A DNA stretch of 13,881 bases, from NCBI GenBank assembly GCA_045655645.1, contig JAZOPS010000013.1, positions 1 to 13,881 on the forward strand, in the 5' to 3' direction. The position numbers and the translations under genes were made by a program. Source of the stretch: Fimenecus sp045655645. Its GTDB lineage: Bacteria; Bacillota; Clostridia; Oscillospirales; Acutalibacteraceae. The notes below the pieces were generated by a model. That model was not told the DNA's origin and did no database searches. It saw only the letters and a list, made by a program, of their open reading frames with translations. Below, in pieces: positions 6,088 through 12,502 of the stretch; position 1 is the first letter of the stretch; each line of letters opens with the position of its first letter.

Positions 6088-7050
6088 TTACACCTCAGTT
6101 TTGTCATCATCCAATGTGTCTGCAACATTTTTAAGTATTCTTTCTCTTGCGCGACGATTGATTGTTTCGTCAACCATTGCTTTAGCAAGCATCTTTTTAG
6201 GTGTGAACACTTTATTTGTAATAAGCATCTGAATAAATGAAAGTGCACTTGACATAATGATATAAACGCCAACGCTTGCAGGGAACAAGAATGAGAAATA
6301 AACACTCATTGCAGGTGACATAAGTGACATGCAACCCATTGATGGGTTATTTGCCATTTCAGGATTTGTCTTCTTCTGACGAAGCCATGTATAAACACCC
6401 ATAGCAAGTGAAGTTACACCTGTGAAAATAGGGATAAGCCATAACATATCAAGGCCCATCTTTGTATCAGGTGTTCTTGAAAGGTCAATTCCAAAAAGTT
6501 GGAAATTATCGATAAATTCATTGATTTTTGTTACTGTTTCAACTGGAATAGCTGATAAATCGAGTTCGTCGAAACGAGTAATTGCAGTAAGTTCAAGTCT
6601 TAATTCCTGTTTTTCATAAGCTGTCAAATCAGAAAGTTTCAATACTTCAGCTTTAAGTATTTCTATTGTTTCCTTTGGAATTTTAAGAACATAAGATAAA
6701 AGTCTGTAGTTTACTGCGAAAACGCCCATCATAACAGGGAACTGAATAAGAAGACCTGAACAACCACCAGTCATAGCTGAATAGCCTTCTTTTGAATAAA
6801 GCTCTTGTGTAGCTTCATTGATTTTCTGCTGATTACCAGCATATTTTTCTTTAATTCTTTTAAGTTTTGGTTGCATTCTTTGGGATTTAACCATACCCTT
6901 TTGCTGCTTAATCGAGGACGGGAGTAAAATAAGCTTAACGCAGAGCGTCATAAGCAACAATGATAAAACGTAATTATTACTTAAATCATAAAAAAAGCCG
7001 ATAATGTAACCAAATGGTACTGAAAAAACATTATAAATAAATTCGTACAT
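6088..7050 (-). CDS. yidC: Membrane protein insertase YidC (SpoIIIJ/Oxa1 family)
   Basis: Inserts membrane proteins, alone or with SecYEG. It is 320 residues. Hydrophobic segments: about 8-20; 27-44 (first core helix, with K39 where many homologues have the hydrophilic-groove arginine); about 97-121 (GGCSGLLIQFPVMMGVFAV); about 201-222; and a C-terminal pair between 238 and 279. A charged cytoplasmic hairpin (49-92, rich in Lys and Gln) follows the first core helix as in the family. About 75 residues (122-197) separate the second and third core helices and would lie outside the membrane. There is no lipoprotein signal Cys, unlike Bacillus SpoIIIJ. The C-terminus is basic, then acidic. The ATG at 7050 follows a strong GGAGG. 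It lies 24 bases after yidD and two bases before jag. Confidence 0.96.
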   Translation of the reverse strand: MYEFIYNVFSVPFGYIIGFFYDLSNNYVLSLLLMTLCVKLILLPSSIKQQKGMVKSQRMQPKLKRIKEKYAGNQQKINEATQELYSKEGYSAMTGGCSGLLIQFPVMMGVFAVNYRLLSYVLKIPKETIEILKAEVLKLSDLTAYEKQELRLELTAITRFDELDLSAIPVETVTKINEFIDNFQLFGIDLSRTPDTKMGLDMLWLIPIFTGVTSLAMGVYTWLRQKKTNPEMANNPSMGCMSLMSPAMSVYFSFLFPASVGVYIIMSSALSFIQMLITNKVFTPKKMLAKAMVDETINRRARERILKNVADTLDDDKTEV

Positions 7051-7074
7051 TTTGTCCTCCGAAAATTATTGGAC

Positions 7075-7302
7075 TCACTTTTTTTGTTTTTTCTCGGGAA
7101 CAGGGTCATACCCGCCGGGAAAAAGGGGATTACATCTTAAAAGTCTCAATACAGCAAGAAAAGAGCCTTTTAAGACTCCGTGCATTTCAACTGCTTGTAT
7201 TGCATATTGCGAACAGGTTGGATAATAACGACATTTTGGCCCGAACAAAGGTGATATTTTTCTTTGATAAAACTTAATTGATTTAATTATAAATTGTTTC
7301 AT
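7075..7302 (-). CDS. yidD: Membrane protein insertion efficiency factor YidD
   Basis: Small membrane-associated protein that helps YidC-dependent insertion. It is 75 residues. The family core is complete: KFYQRKISPLFGPKCRYYPTCSQYAIQAVEMHG at about 10-42, with the two conserved cysteines, then RLLRCNPLFPGGYDPVP with the third. It starts at the ATG at 7302, with AGGTG upstream inside rnpA, and overlaps the end of rnpA by 20 bases. A TTG directly before the ATG is a less likely start. The C-terminus is lysine-rich (EKKQKK). Confidence 0.97.
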   Translation of the reverse strand: MKQFIIKSIKFYQRKISPLFGPKCRYYPTCSQYAIQAVEMHGVLKGSFLAVLRLLRCNPLFPGGYDPVPEKKQKK

Positions 7303-7633
7303 CAATTACACCTGCTTCCTTTAATTGTGAAAGCATTAATTGTGCTATCTGTGTGCTTTTTTGATATTTTGTTCTTGACCTTGCAACAAATACGAAATCA
7401 TAATTACCGTTTATTCTATCTTCAATATCACGATAAGCTGCACGAATAACTCGTCTTGAACGATTTCTTTCAACTGCGTTGCCAATCTTTTTTGAAGTAG
7501 TTATCCCGATACGACAAATTCCCGCACGGTTTTTCATTACATAAGAAACCAGTGCAGGAGCCTGAATTGATTTACCTTTGCCGTACAGTCTGCGAAAATC
7601 GCAATTTTCTTTTAATGTTACTGTCCGTTTCAC
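7283..7633 (-). CDS. rnpA: Ribonuclease P protein component
   Basis: Basic protein subunit of RNase P; it binds the catalytic RNA and the 5' leader of pre-tRNA. It is 116 residues, the usual size. The N-terminal MKRTVTLKENCDFRRLYGKGKS is typical. The conserved RNR helix AVERNRSRRVIRAAYR (53-68) and the central VSYVMKNRAGICRIGITTSKKIG strand region are clear. The start is a GTG at 7633-7631 with AAGG nine bases upstream; no in-frame ATG fits. It lies 24 bases downstream of rpmH, and its end overlaps yidD. Confidence 0.97.
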   Translation of the reverse strand: MKRTVTLKENCDFRRLYGKGKSIQAPALVSYVMKNRAGICRIGITTSKKIGNAVERNRSRRVIRAAYRDIEDRINGNYDFVFVARSRTKYQKSTQIAQLMLSQLKEAGVIDETIYN

Positions 7634-7657
7634 TTTTTAAAAACCTTCATTGACAAA

Positions 7658-7792
7658 TTAATATGTCAATTGCTTTCTGCCCTTAGCTCTTCTACGAGCA
7701 AGTACCTTTCTGCCATTTCTGTCAGACATTCTCTTACGGAAGCCATGTTCCATCTTGCGATGACGCTTTTTAGGCTGATAAGTTCTCTTCAT
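7658..7792 (-). CDS. rpmH: 50S ribosomal protein L34
   Basis: 44-residue, very basic protein starting MKRTYQPKKRHRKMEHGF, with RMSDRNGRKVLARRRAKGRK following: a full-length L34. The ATG at 7792 is preceded by GGAGGAG seven bases upstream. It is the first gene of the leftward operon, behind a consensus promoter, and its position next to dnaA marks the origin in many bacteria. Its stop is 24 bases before the rnpA start. Confidence 0.99.
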   Translation of the reverse strand: MKRTYQPKKRHRKMEHGFRKRMSDRNGRKVLARRRAKGRKQLTY

Positions 7793-7849
7793 TGTTTGCT
7801 CCTCCGTTTCATTTAATAGTCACACATGTAAAAATATCTGCGGATAGAC

Positions 7850-7878
7850 ATTATATAAAAATTTTGTCAACTTGTCAA
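7850..7878 (-). promoter_or_regulatory. Consensus sigma-A promoter of the rpmH operon
   Basis: On the minus strand a perfect TTGACA (7878-7873), a 17-base spacer and a perfect TATAAT (7855-7850). The expected RNA start is near 7843, about 50 bases before rpmH. The -35 is duplicated: a second TTGACA lies eight bases further in (7870-7865), at a spacing too short to use the same -10. Confidence 0.85.
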
Positions 7879-7935
7879 CTTTAAAAAATTATAGCAAAAA
7901 AGTCAATATATTTGGGTCTTATAATAAAAAAATAA

Positions 7936-7972
7936 AGTTTTCAACAATATCTTGTGTTTTATGTTGAAAACT
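7936..7972. repeat. Inverted pair of putative DnaA boxes
   Basis: AGTTTTCAACA (7936-7946) and its exact reverse complement TGTTGAAAACT (7962-7972) are separated by 15 bases. Each arm contains TTTTCAACA, the 9-mer that recurs downstream of dnaA, and differs from the canonical TTATCCACA at two positions. The recurrence at both sides of dnaA argues for DnaA sites over a plain hairpin. Confidence 0.55.
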
Positions 7973-7977
7973 CTGCT

Positions 7978-8070
7978 ATAAAATTTTTATTTTTATTTTT
8001 TTATTTTTGAAAAGTTGCACTATTTATATATATATAATATATGTATATTTATTTAATTTTTCCTTTAAAA
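7978..8070. other. A+T-rich tract, possible upstream unwinding region
   Basis: Almost entirely A and T: runs of T5-T7 broken by single A, then alternating TATATATATA near 8026-8045. It sits between the inverted boxes and the dnaA promoter. It could be an easily melted or bent region. No triplet (DnaA-trio) pattern is seen here, so the downstream region is the better candidate for the unwinding site. Confidence 0.4.
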
Positions 8071-8074
8071 TTCA

Positions 8075-8103
8075 TTGAAATTCGTTTTAAAGTGTGCTAA
8101 AAT
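8075..8103 (+). promoter_or_regulatory. Candidate dnaA promoter
   Basis: TTGAAA (8075-8080), a 17-base spacer and TAAAAT (8098-8103), with TG one base before the -10 (extended -10). The RNA would start near 8110, about 115 bases before dnaA. It may also drive the downstream operon through gyrB, since no terminator is seen after dnaA. Confidence 0.65.
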
Positions 8104-8211
8104 TGATTATGTGTGATAGTGGGCAAGTACACTTATATTCACCAAAAACGCAAAATAACGCGGTTTTTATTGAAATTACAGCATTTTACCTGTTTTTATA
8201 AAAATAATTGA

Positions 8212-8216
8212 AAGGA
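8212..8216 (+). promoter_or_regulatory. Ribosome binding site deciding the dnaA start
   Basis: AAGGA lies only two bases before the ATG at 8219 but eight bases before the in-frame GTG at 8225. The spacing favours GTG. Confidence 0.6.
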
Positions 8217-8224
8217 AGATGAAA

Positions 8225-9544
8225 GTGAACTCATATTCAGAATTTTGGCAAGCTGTCTGTGGTTATTGTAAAGAAAATATGAATTCAATTGCATATAATA
8301 TGTGGATTGAACCCTTAAAGCTTATAAAACTTGAATCCGAAAGAGTTATTATTGCAGCACCTGGATTTAAAATTGACTTGATTATGGATAAATATCGTCA
8401 GCTTATTGAAGACGGTTTTTATAATGTATTAGGTTTCAATGTTGAAATTGAACTTATTCCTTTTGAAAATGTTCCAAATGAAAAAGGCGAAGATAACAAA
8501 TCTTCATTTGACGGTGCAAGTTATTCAAATATTGAAAACGCAAAACTCACCTTCAACAATTTCGTTGTTGGTCCATCAAATAAATTTGCTTATACAGCAT
8601 CAATGAGAGTTGCAGAAACTCCGGGTTCTGTTTTTAATCCACTTTTCATTTATGGAAATTCAGGACTTGGCAAAACTCACCTTCTTAATGCGATTATAGA
8701 AAAAATCAAGAGTAATAATCCTGATGCAAATATTGTTTATACAACAAGTGAAAATCTCACTAATGAACTTTATTTTGCATTGCAGACAAAAACAACTCAC
8801 GATTTACATAATAAATACAGAACTTGCGATGCATTGCTTATTGACGATATTCAATTTATTGCAGGTAAAGCACAAACAGAAGAAGAAATTTTCCATACTT
8901 TTGACACATTAATTAAAGCAGGAAAACAAATTGTTTTGACATCGGACAAGCCACCAAGTGCTATTCCAAAAATTGAAGACAGACTTAAAACAAGATTTGA
9001 AAGTGGTCTTCTTTGTGATATTCAACCACCTGATTTTGAAACAAGAGTTGCAATCATTAAAGATAAGGCAAATGGACTTCGTTTTGAATTACCAAATGAT
9101 GTTTGTGGTTTTATTGCAGAAAATATTAAAAGTAATGTTCGTCAGATGGGCTCAGCAGTTAAAAATATTTATGCTTATTGTTCATTTAACGATGTTTCAC
9201 CTACTATTGAAGTTGCAAAAGAAGTACTTAAAGATATTCTTATCACAAGTCAGCCAATCGGAGTTGTAATTGATAATATTCTTGAAAAAGTATCTTTTAC
9301 ATTTGGTGTTACAGCTGAACAACTTAAAAGTGAGCGTCGTGATGCAAATATTAACAATGCAAGACAAGCAGCGATGTACATAATCAGAGAAATTACTGAT
9401 TTATCTCAAGATGAAGTTGGTAAAGTCTTTGGCAGAAACCATTCAACTGTTAACTCTTCACTTAAAAATGTTCAGAATAAAATCAATTCTGATTCAAAAT
9501 ATAAGAACTTAATTAACGAAATAATTAAGAATATTAATGACTAA
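8225..9544 (+). CDS. dnaA: Chromosomal replication initiator protein DnaA
   Basis: AAA+ initiator that binds oriC, melts it and loads the helicase. It is 439 residues from the GTG at 8225 (441 from the ATG at 8219); GTG is preferred for ribosome-binding-site spacing and gives the usual N-terminus NSYSEFW. Domain I is about 1-80, a short linker (domain II) about 80-105, and the AAA+ domain about 106-325, with Walker A GNSGLGKT (144-151), Walker B LLIDD (204-208) and the arginine-finger region RLKTRFESGL near 253-262. Domain IV retains the basic ERR (370-372) and ARQAAM (379-384), but the signature, GGRDHTTV in E. coli and Bacillus, reads GRNHSTV (403-409): one Gly fewer, with Asp to Asn and Thr to Ser. 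The first gene of the rightward operon. Confidence 0.98.
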   Translation: MNSYSEFWQAVCGYCKENMNSIAYNMWIEPLKLIKLESERVIIAAPGFKIDLIMDKYRQLIEDGFYNVLGFNVEIELIPFENVPNEKGEDNKSSFDGASYSNIENAKLTFNNFVVGPSNKFAYTASMRVAETPGSVFNPLFIYGNSGLGKTHLLNAIIEKIKSNNPDANIVYTTSENLTNELYFALQTKTTHDLHNKYRTCDALLIDDIQFIAGKAQTEEEIFHTFDTLIKAGKQIVLTSDKPPSAIPKIEDRLKTRFESGLLCDIQPPDFETRVAIIKDKANGLRFELPNDVCGFIAENIKSNVRQMGSAVKNIYAYCSFNDVSPTIEVAKEVLKDILITSQPIGVVIDNILEKVSFTFGVTAEQLKSERRDANINNARQAAMYIIREITDLSQDEVGKVFGRNHSTVNSSLKNVQNKINSDSKYKNLINEIIKNIND

Positions 9545-9545
9545 G

Positions 9546-9690
9546 ATTTCGACACTTTTCAAAGTTTCAACAATCAAGTTTTCAACAAGTTAGTTTATAA
9601 CTTTTGTTTTGACAATCAATTAAAGACTTTTCAAAGCAGAAAAAAATCCTGTTAAGCCCTGTAAATAAAGAAAAAACACAGTTTTCGACA
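9546..9690 (+). other. oriC: oriC, downstream half: cluster of variant DnaA-box-like 9-mers
   Basis: Between the dnaA stop and dnaN there are repeated related 9-mers on the plus strand: ATTTCGACA (9546), TTTTCAAAG (9556), GTTTCAACA (9564), TTTTCAACA (9579), TTTTCAAAG (9628) and TTTTCGACA (9682). The shared core TTTCRACA also occurs in the inverted pair upstream of dnaA. No TTATCCACA is seen. The position is that of the main DnaA-box cluster in Bacillus-type origins. The copies with TTCGACA are also the reverse complement of the Spo0A box TGTCGAA, an alternative or additional reading. Confidence 0.6.
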
Positions 9691-9703
9691 GTTTAAACCG
9701 ACT

Positions 9704-9745
9704 CTACTACTAATACTATTCTTTTTATTATTTTTTATTCTTTTA
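9704..9745 (+). other. Likely origin unwinding site: DnaA-trios plus A+T-rich tract
   Basis: Starting 13 bases after the last 9-mer (9682-9690) and a short GC-containing spacer (ACCGACT), the plus strand reads CTA-CTA-CTA-ATA-CTA (9704-9718), then a T-rich tract with TTA-TTA (9725-9730) up to the dnaN ribosome binding site. The complementary strand thus reads 3'-GAT-GAT-GAT-TAT-GAT-5', the DnaA-trio pattern ([G/A]AT) described for the Bacillus basal unwinding system. Order (box, GC spacer, trios, AT-rich) and orientation match. Confidence 0.65.
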
Positions 9746-9751
9746 AAGGAG
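9745..9751 (+). promoter_or_regulatory. Ribosome binding site deciding the dnaN start
   Basis: AAAGGAG ends one base before an ATG at 9753 but seven bases before the in-frame ATG at 9759; the latter spacing is normal and gives the standard clamp N-terminus MKFICS. Confidence 0.65.
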
Positions 9752-9758
9752 AATGTTT

Positions 9759-10880
9759 ATGAAATTTATTTGTTCCTCACAAATTCTCAGCGAAGCTTGT
9801 ATGAATGTTCAAAGAGCAACATCAACAAAGTCATCAAACCTTCCAACAATTGAAGGTATCTTAATAAAAGCAGAAAATGACAGAATTATGCTCACAGGTT
9901 ATGACCTTGAAGTTGGAATTATCACATCTGTTGCAGGTCGAGTTGAACAAACTGGTAGCATTATTCTCAATGCAAAGATTCTTTGCGATATTTTGAGAAA
10001 TGTTCCTGATGACCTCGTATCAATTGAATGTGATGACCGTCTTATTTGCAAAATTAAGAGCGGTGACTCAGAATTTTCAATTATGGGCTTCTCAGAAGCT
10101 GATTATCCTGAACTTCCATCAGTATCAGGTGGTTTTCCAATTGTTGTAGGTGGCGAAATTCTTAAAGATATGGTTAAAAAGACTATTTTCGCTGCTGCAG
10201 AAAATGATTCAAAGGTTATTCACACAGGTATTCGTTTTGAAGTTACAGGTGGTAATATTCGTCTTGTTTCAGTTGACGGTTACAAACTCGCAATCAGAAA
10301 TGAAAAAATTGATTATAATGGCGAAGAAAAAATCTTTGTTGTTCCAAAGAAAACACTTAATGAAGTTATAAAACTTATCGGGGATAATTGTGAAACAATT
10401 TCAATGGTTGTTGCTTCTCGTCATATTCTTTTTGAATGTGGTAATTATGTAATTATTTCTCGTCTTCTTGAAGGTGAATTTTTAAGTTATAAAGCAGCAA
10501 TTCCAACAACAGCAAAAACAGAAGTTAAAGTTAATACAAGAAATCTTATCAGCAGTATTGAAAGAACATCACTTATCATTACTGAAAGAATTAAGAGTTA
10601 TGTAAGATGTATTTTTGATACAGAATCAATCAGAATTTCAAGTACAACTGCACTTGGTACTGCAAACGATAGAATTCTTGCAGATATTCAGGGTGAAAGA
10701 GTTGAAATTGGTTTTAATAATAAATATCTTCTTGATGCTCTTAAAGTTTGTGATTCAGATGAAATCACACTTCGCCTTAATGGTGCAACTTCACCAATTA
10801 TTATGGTACCAGAAGATGATGGTTCACTCATCTATGAAAGAAGTTTCTTGTTTATGGTACTTCCTGTAAGGATGAACTGA
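9759..10880 (+). CDS. dnaN: DNA polymerase III sliding clamp, beta subunit
   Basis: Ring-shaped dimer that encircles DNA and tethers the replicative polymerase. It is 373 residues, made of three similar clamp folds and matching the family length. The N-terminus MKFICSSQILSEACMNVQRATS and motifs such as LTGYDLEVGI, FSIMGFSEADYPELP, DGYKLAIRNEKI and the C-terminal SFLFMVLPVRMN (the P-V-R-M/L end lines the partner-binding groove) are all present. The start is the ATG at 9759 by ribosome-binding-site spacing. The 214-base gap before it holds the origin elements rather than a clear promoter. The yaaA start lies two bases after its stop codon begins to clear (one base between genes). Confidence 0.98.
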   Translation: MKFICSSQILSEACMNVQRATSTKSSNLPTIEGILIKAENDRIMLTGYDLEVGIITSVAGRVEQTGSIILNAKILCDILRNVPDDLVSIECDDRLICKIKSGDSEFSIMGFSEADYPELPSVSGGFPIVVGGEILKDMVKKTIFAAAENDSKVIHTGIRFEVTGGNIRLVSVDGYKLAIRNEKIDYNGEEKIFVVPKKTLNEVIKLIGDNCETISMVVASRHILFECGNYVIISRLLEGEFLSYKAAIPTTAKTEVKVNTRNLISSIERTSLIITERIKSYVRCIFDTESIRISSTTALGTANDRILADIQGERVEIGFNNKYLLDALKVCDSDEITLRLNGATSPIIMVPEDDGSLIYERSFLFMVLPVRMN

Positions 10881-10881
10881 T

Positions 10882-11124
10882 ATGAAAAAAATTTCAGCGA
10901 GAATTAAACAAAAAGAGCACAGACAAATTCAAATAGATAGCGATTTCATCAGACTTGATGCATTGTTAAAGCTTGTTAATGCAGTTATGACAGGTGGCCA
11001 TGCAAAAATTGTCATTCAAGAAGGCGATGTTAAAGTTAACGGTGAAACTTGCACTGCTCGCGGTAAAAAAATTCATTCCGGTGAAAAGGTTGAATTTGAC
11101 GGCGTTGTTTATGAGGTTATCTGA
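10882..11124 (+). CDS. yaaA: S4-domain RNA-binding protein YaaA (RlbA/YbcJ-like)
   Basis: 80-residue protein with a compact S4 RNA-binding fold: IRLDALLKLVNAVMTGGHAKIVIQEGDVKVNGE at about 23-55, then RGKKIHSGEKVEFDG. Proteins of this family sit between dnaN and recF in most Firmicutes; a ribosome-related role has been proposed, but the function is not settled. It is slightly longer than Bacillus YaaA because of a basic N-terminal stretch (MKKISARIKQKEHRQ). It starts one base after the dnaN stop and its TGA overlaps the recF ATG by one base (TGATG). Confidence 0.92.
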   Translation: MKKISARIKQKEHRQIQIDSDFIRLDALLKLVNAVMTGGHAKIVIQEGDVKVNGETCTARGKKIHSGEKVEFDGVVYEVI

Positions 11125-12218
11125 TGCATGTTAATGAGATAAAAATTGAAAATTTCCGTAATATTGATTTTATGGGGATTTTTCCGCACAAAGAAATAAA
11201 TGTTATATATGGTCAAAATGGACAAGGTAAAACAAATCTTTTAGAGGCAATCTGGCTTTTTACAGGATGTAAAAGTTTTAGAAATTCAAAAGATAGTGAG
11301 CTTATTCAATTTGACAGTGAAAATTCAAAGATTTCAATGAGCTTTGAAACTGCTCTTCGTGAAAATAACGCGTCAATTTTTATTGAAAAAAAGCGAATGG
11401 CAAGTCTTAACGGTGTAAATCTTGGGTCACCAAGAGAATTGATTGGCAAATATTATGCCGTTGTGTTTTCACCAATACATTTATCTCTTATTAAAGACGG
11501 ACCAATAAACAGAAGAAAATTTATTGATACAGCAATCAGTCAGACAGATAATGTGTATGCAAAAAAACTTACATATTTTAACCATCTGATAACACAAAAA
11601 AATGCGTTGCTTAAAAACGCGGCAGAAAATTCTTCACTTTTAGATACTCTTGATATTTGGGATGAAAAAATTGCACTTGCAGGTGCAGATGTAATTGTTG
11701 ACAGAATTAATTACATTAAAAAATTGCAAGTAAAAGCAAGTGAAATTTATAATGGCATTTCAGGTGAAAAAGAAGAACTCACAATTAAATATTTAAGTAA
11801 TGTGAGATATGAAAGTGAAGATAGACAAGACATTGCGAGAATATATTTTGAAAGTATGTTAAAGCATCGTCCAAATGATTTGTATCTTAAAAATACTACA
11901 AGCGGACCTCACAGAGATGATATTGACATTTCAATAAATGGTATTTCTGCGAGAAAATTCGGCTCACAGGGTCAACAAAGAAGTGCTTCCCTTGCACTTA
12001 AACTTGGTGAAGCAGAAATTATTAAAGATTTAAAAGGCGAGCACCCAATAATTTTGCTTGACGATGTTATGAGTGAGCTTGATAGTACAAGACAAAACTA
12101 TATTCTTAATAAAATGACAGGAAAACAGGTTTTCATTACTTGTTGCGAAAAAGAGACTATTTCTCGTCTTCACGCAGGTAAAGTATTTAAAATAGAAAAC
12201 GGAAAAGCGGTGGACTGA
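11124..12218 (+). CDS. recF: DNA replication and repair protein RecF
   Basis: SMC-like ATPase that helps RecOR load RecA at gaps and stalled forks. It is 364 residues, full length. Walker A GQNGQGKTN is at 30-38, SGPHRDD at 260-266, the ABC signature FGSQGQQRSASLALKL at 279-294 and Walker B IILLDDVMSELD at 309-320; the N-terminal IENFRN is also typical. The start overlaps the yaaA stop and the end overlaps the remB start, each by one base (TGATG), so yaaA-recF-remB are translationally coupled. Confidence 0.98.
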   Translation: MHVNEIKIENFRNIDFMGIFPHKEINVIYGQNGQGKTNLLEAIWLFTGCKSFRNSKDSELIQFDSENSKISMSFETALRENNASIFIEKKRMASLNGVNLGSPRELIGKYYAVVFSPIHLSLIKDGPINRRKFIDTAISQTDNVYAKKLTYFNHLITQKNALLKNAAENSSLLDTLDIWDEKIALAGADVIVDRINYIKKLQVKASEIYNGISGEKEELTIKYLSNVRYESEDRQDIARIYFESMLKHRPNDLYLKNTTSGPHRDDIDISINGISARKFGSQGQQRSASLALKLGEAEIIKDLKGEHPIILLDDVMSELDSTRQNYILNKMTGKQVFITCCEKETISRLHAGKVFKIENGKAVD

Positions 12219-12475
12219 TGTATTTGAGTATTGGTCAGGATACAGTTATTCTGGACAAAGATATTTTAGGCATCTTTGACCTTGATAATACAACTGTTAT
12301 GAAATCAACAAGAGAATATATAAACACGGCTTCTAAAAAAGGTGAATGTATAACTGTGTCTTTTGAAGAATTACCAAAATCCTTTGTAGTTACAACAAAA
12401 GATAATGACAGAAAAGTTTATATCTCACCATTTAACACATCAACAATATTTAAAAGATTAAAGGCAAATATTTAA
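12218..12475 (+). CDS. remB: RemB-like small protein (DUF370, extracellular matrix regulatory family)
   Basis: 85-residue protein starting MYLSIGQDTVILDKDILGIFDLDNTT, with SFVVTTKDNDRKVYISPFNTSTIFKRL at the end: the pattern of Bacillus RemB (YaaB), which lies at the same place between recF and gyrB. In Bacillus the paralogue RemA is a DNA-binding regulator of matrix genes and RemB contributes to biofilm; that the role is the same here is only inference. The ATG at 12218 overlaps the recF stop. The gap to gyrB is 27 bases. Confidence 0.9.
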   Translation: MYLSIGQDTVILDKDILGIFDLDNTTVMKSTREYINTASKKGECITVSFEELPKSFVVTTKDNDRKVYISPFNTSTIFKRLKANI

Positions 12476-12502
12476 AAGTCAAAGTTTTGACGGAGGAAAA
12501 AA

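Larger units (their letters stand above)
7793..8224. other. oriC: oriC, upstream half (rpmH-dnaA intergenic region)
   Basis: A 432-base gap with no reading frame of note, between divergent rpmH and dnaA; all flanking genes point away from it. Left to right it holds the rpmH promoter, an inverted pair of TTTTCAACA 9-mers, a very A+T-rich tract (about 7978-8070), the dnaA promoter, and a dnaA leader of roughly 115 bases. This is the usual place for the upstream DnaA-box region of a bipartite Gram-positive oriC. That it works in replication is inferred from position and content. Confidence 0.7.

Noticed and set aside
6088..7050. Lysine (K39) in place of the conserved groove arginine of YidC as a defect
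   Set aside because: The charge is kept and, as far as I recall, Lys is common at this position in clostridial homologues; not unusual.
8144..8168. Imperfect hairpin in the dnaA leader (AAAAACGC with GCGGTTTTT)
   Set aside because: Mostly A-T pairs with a bulge; too weak to call an attenuator or riboswitch.
9609..9614. TTGACA as a -35 for a dnaN promoter
   Set aside because: No acceptable -10 at 16-18 bases downstream; dnaN may be read from the dnaA promoter or an unrecognised one.
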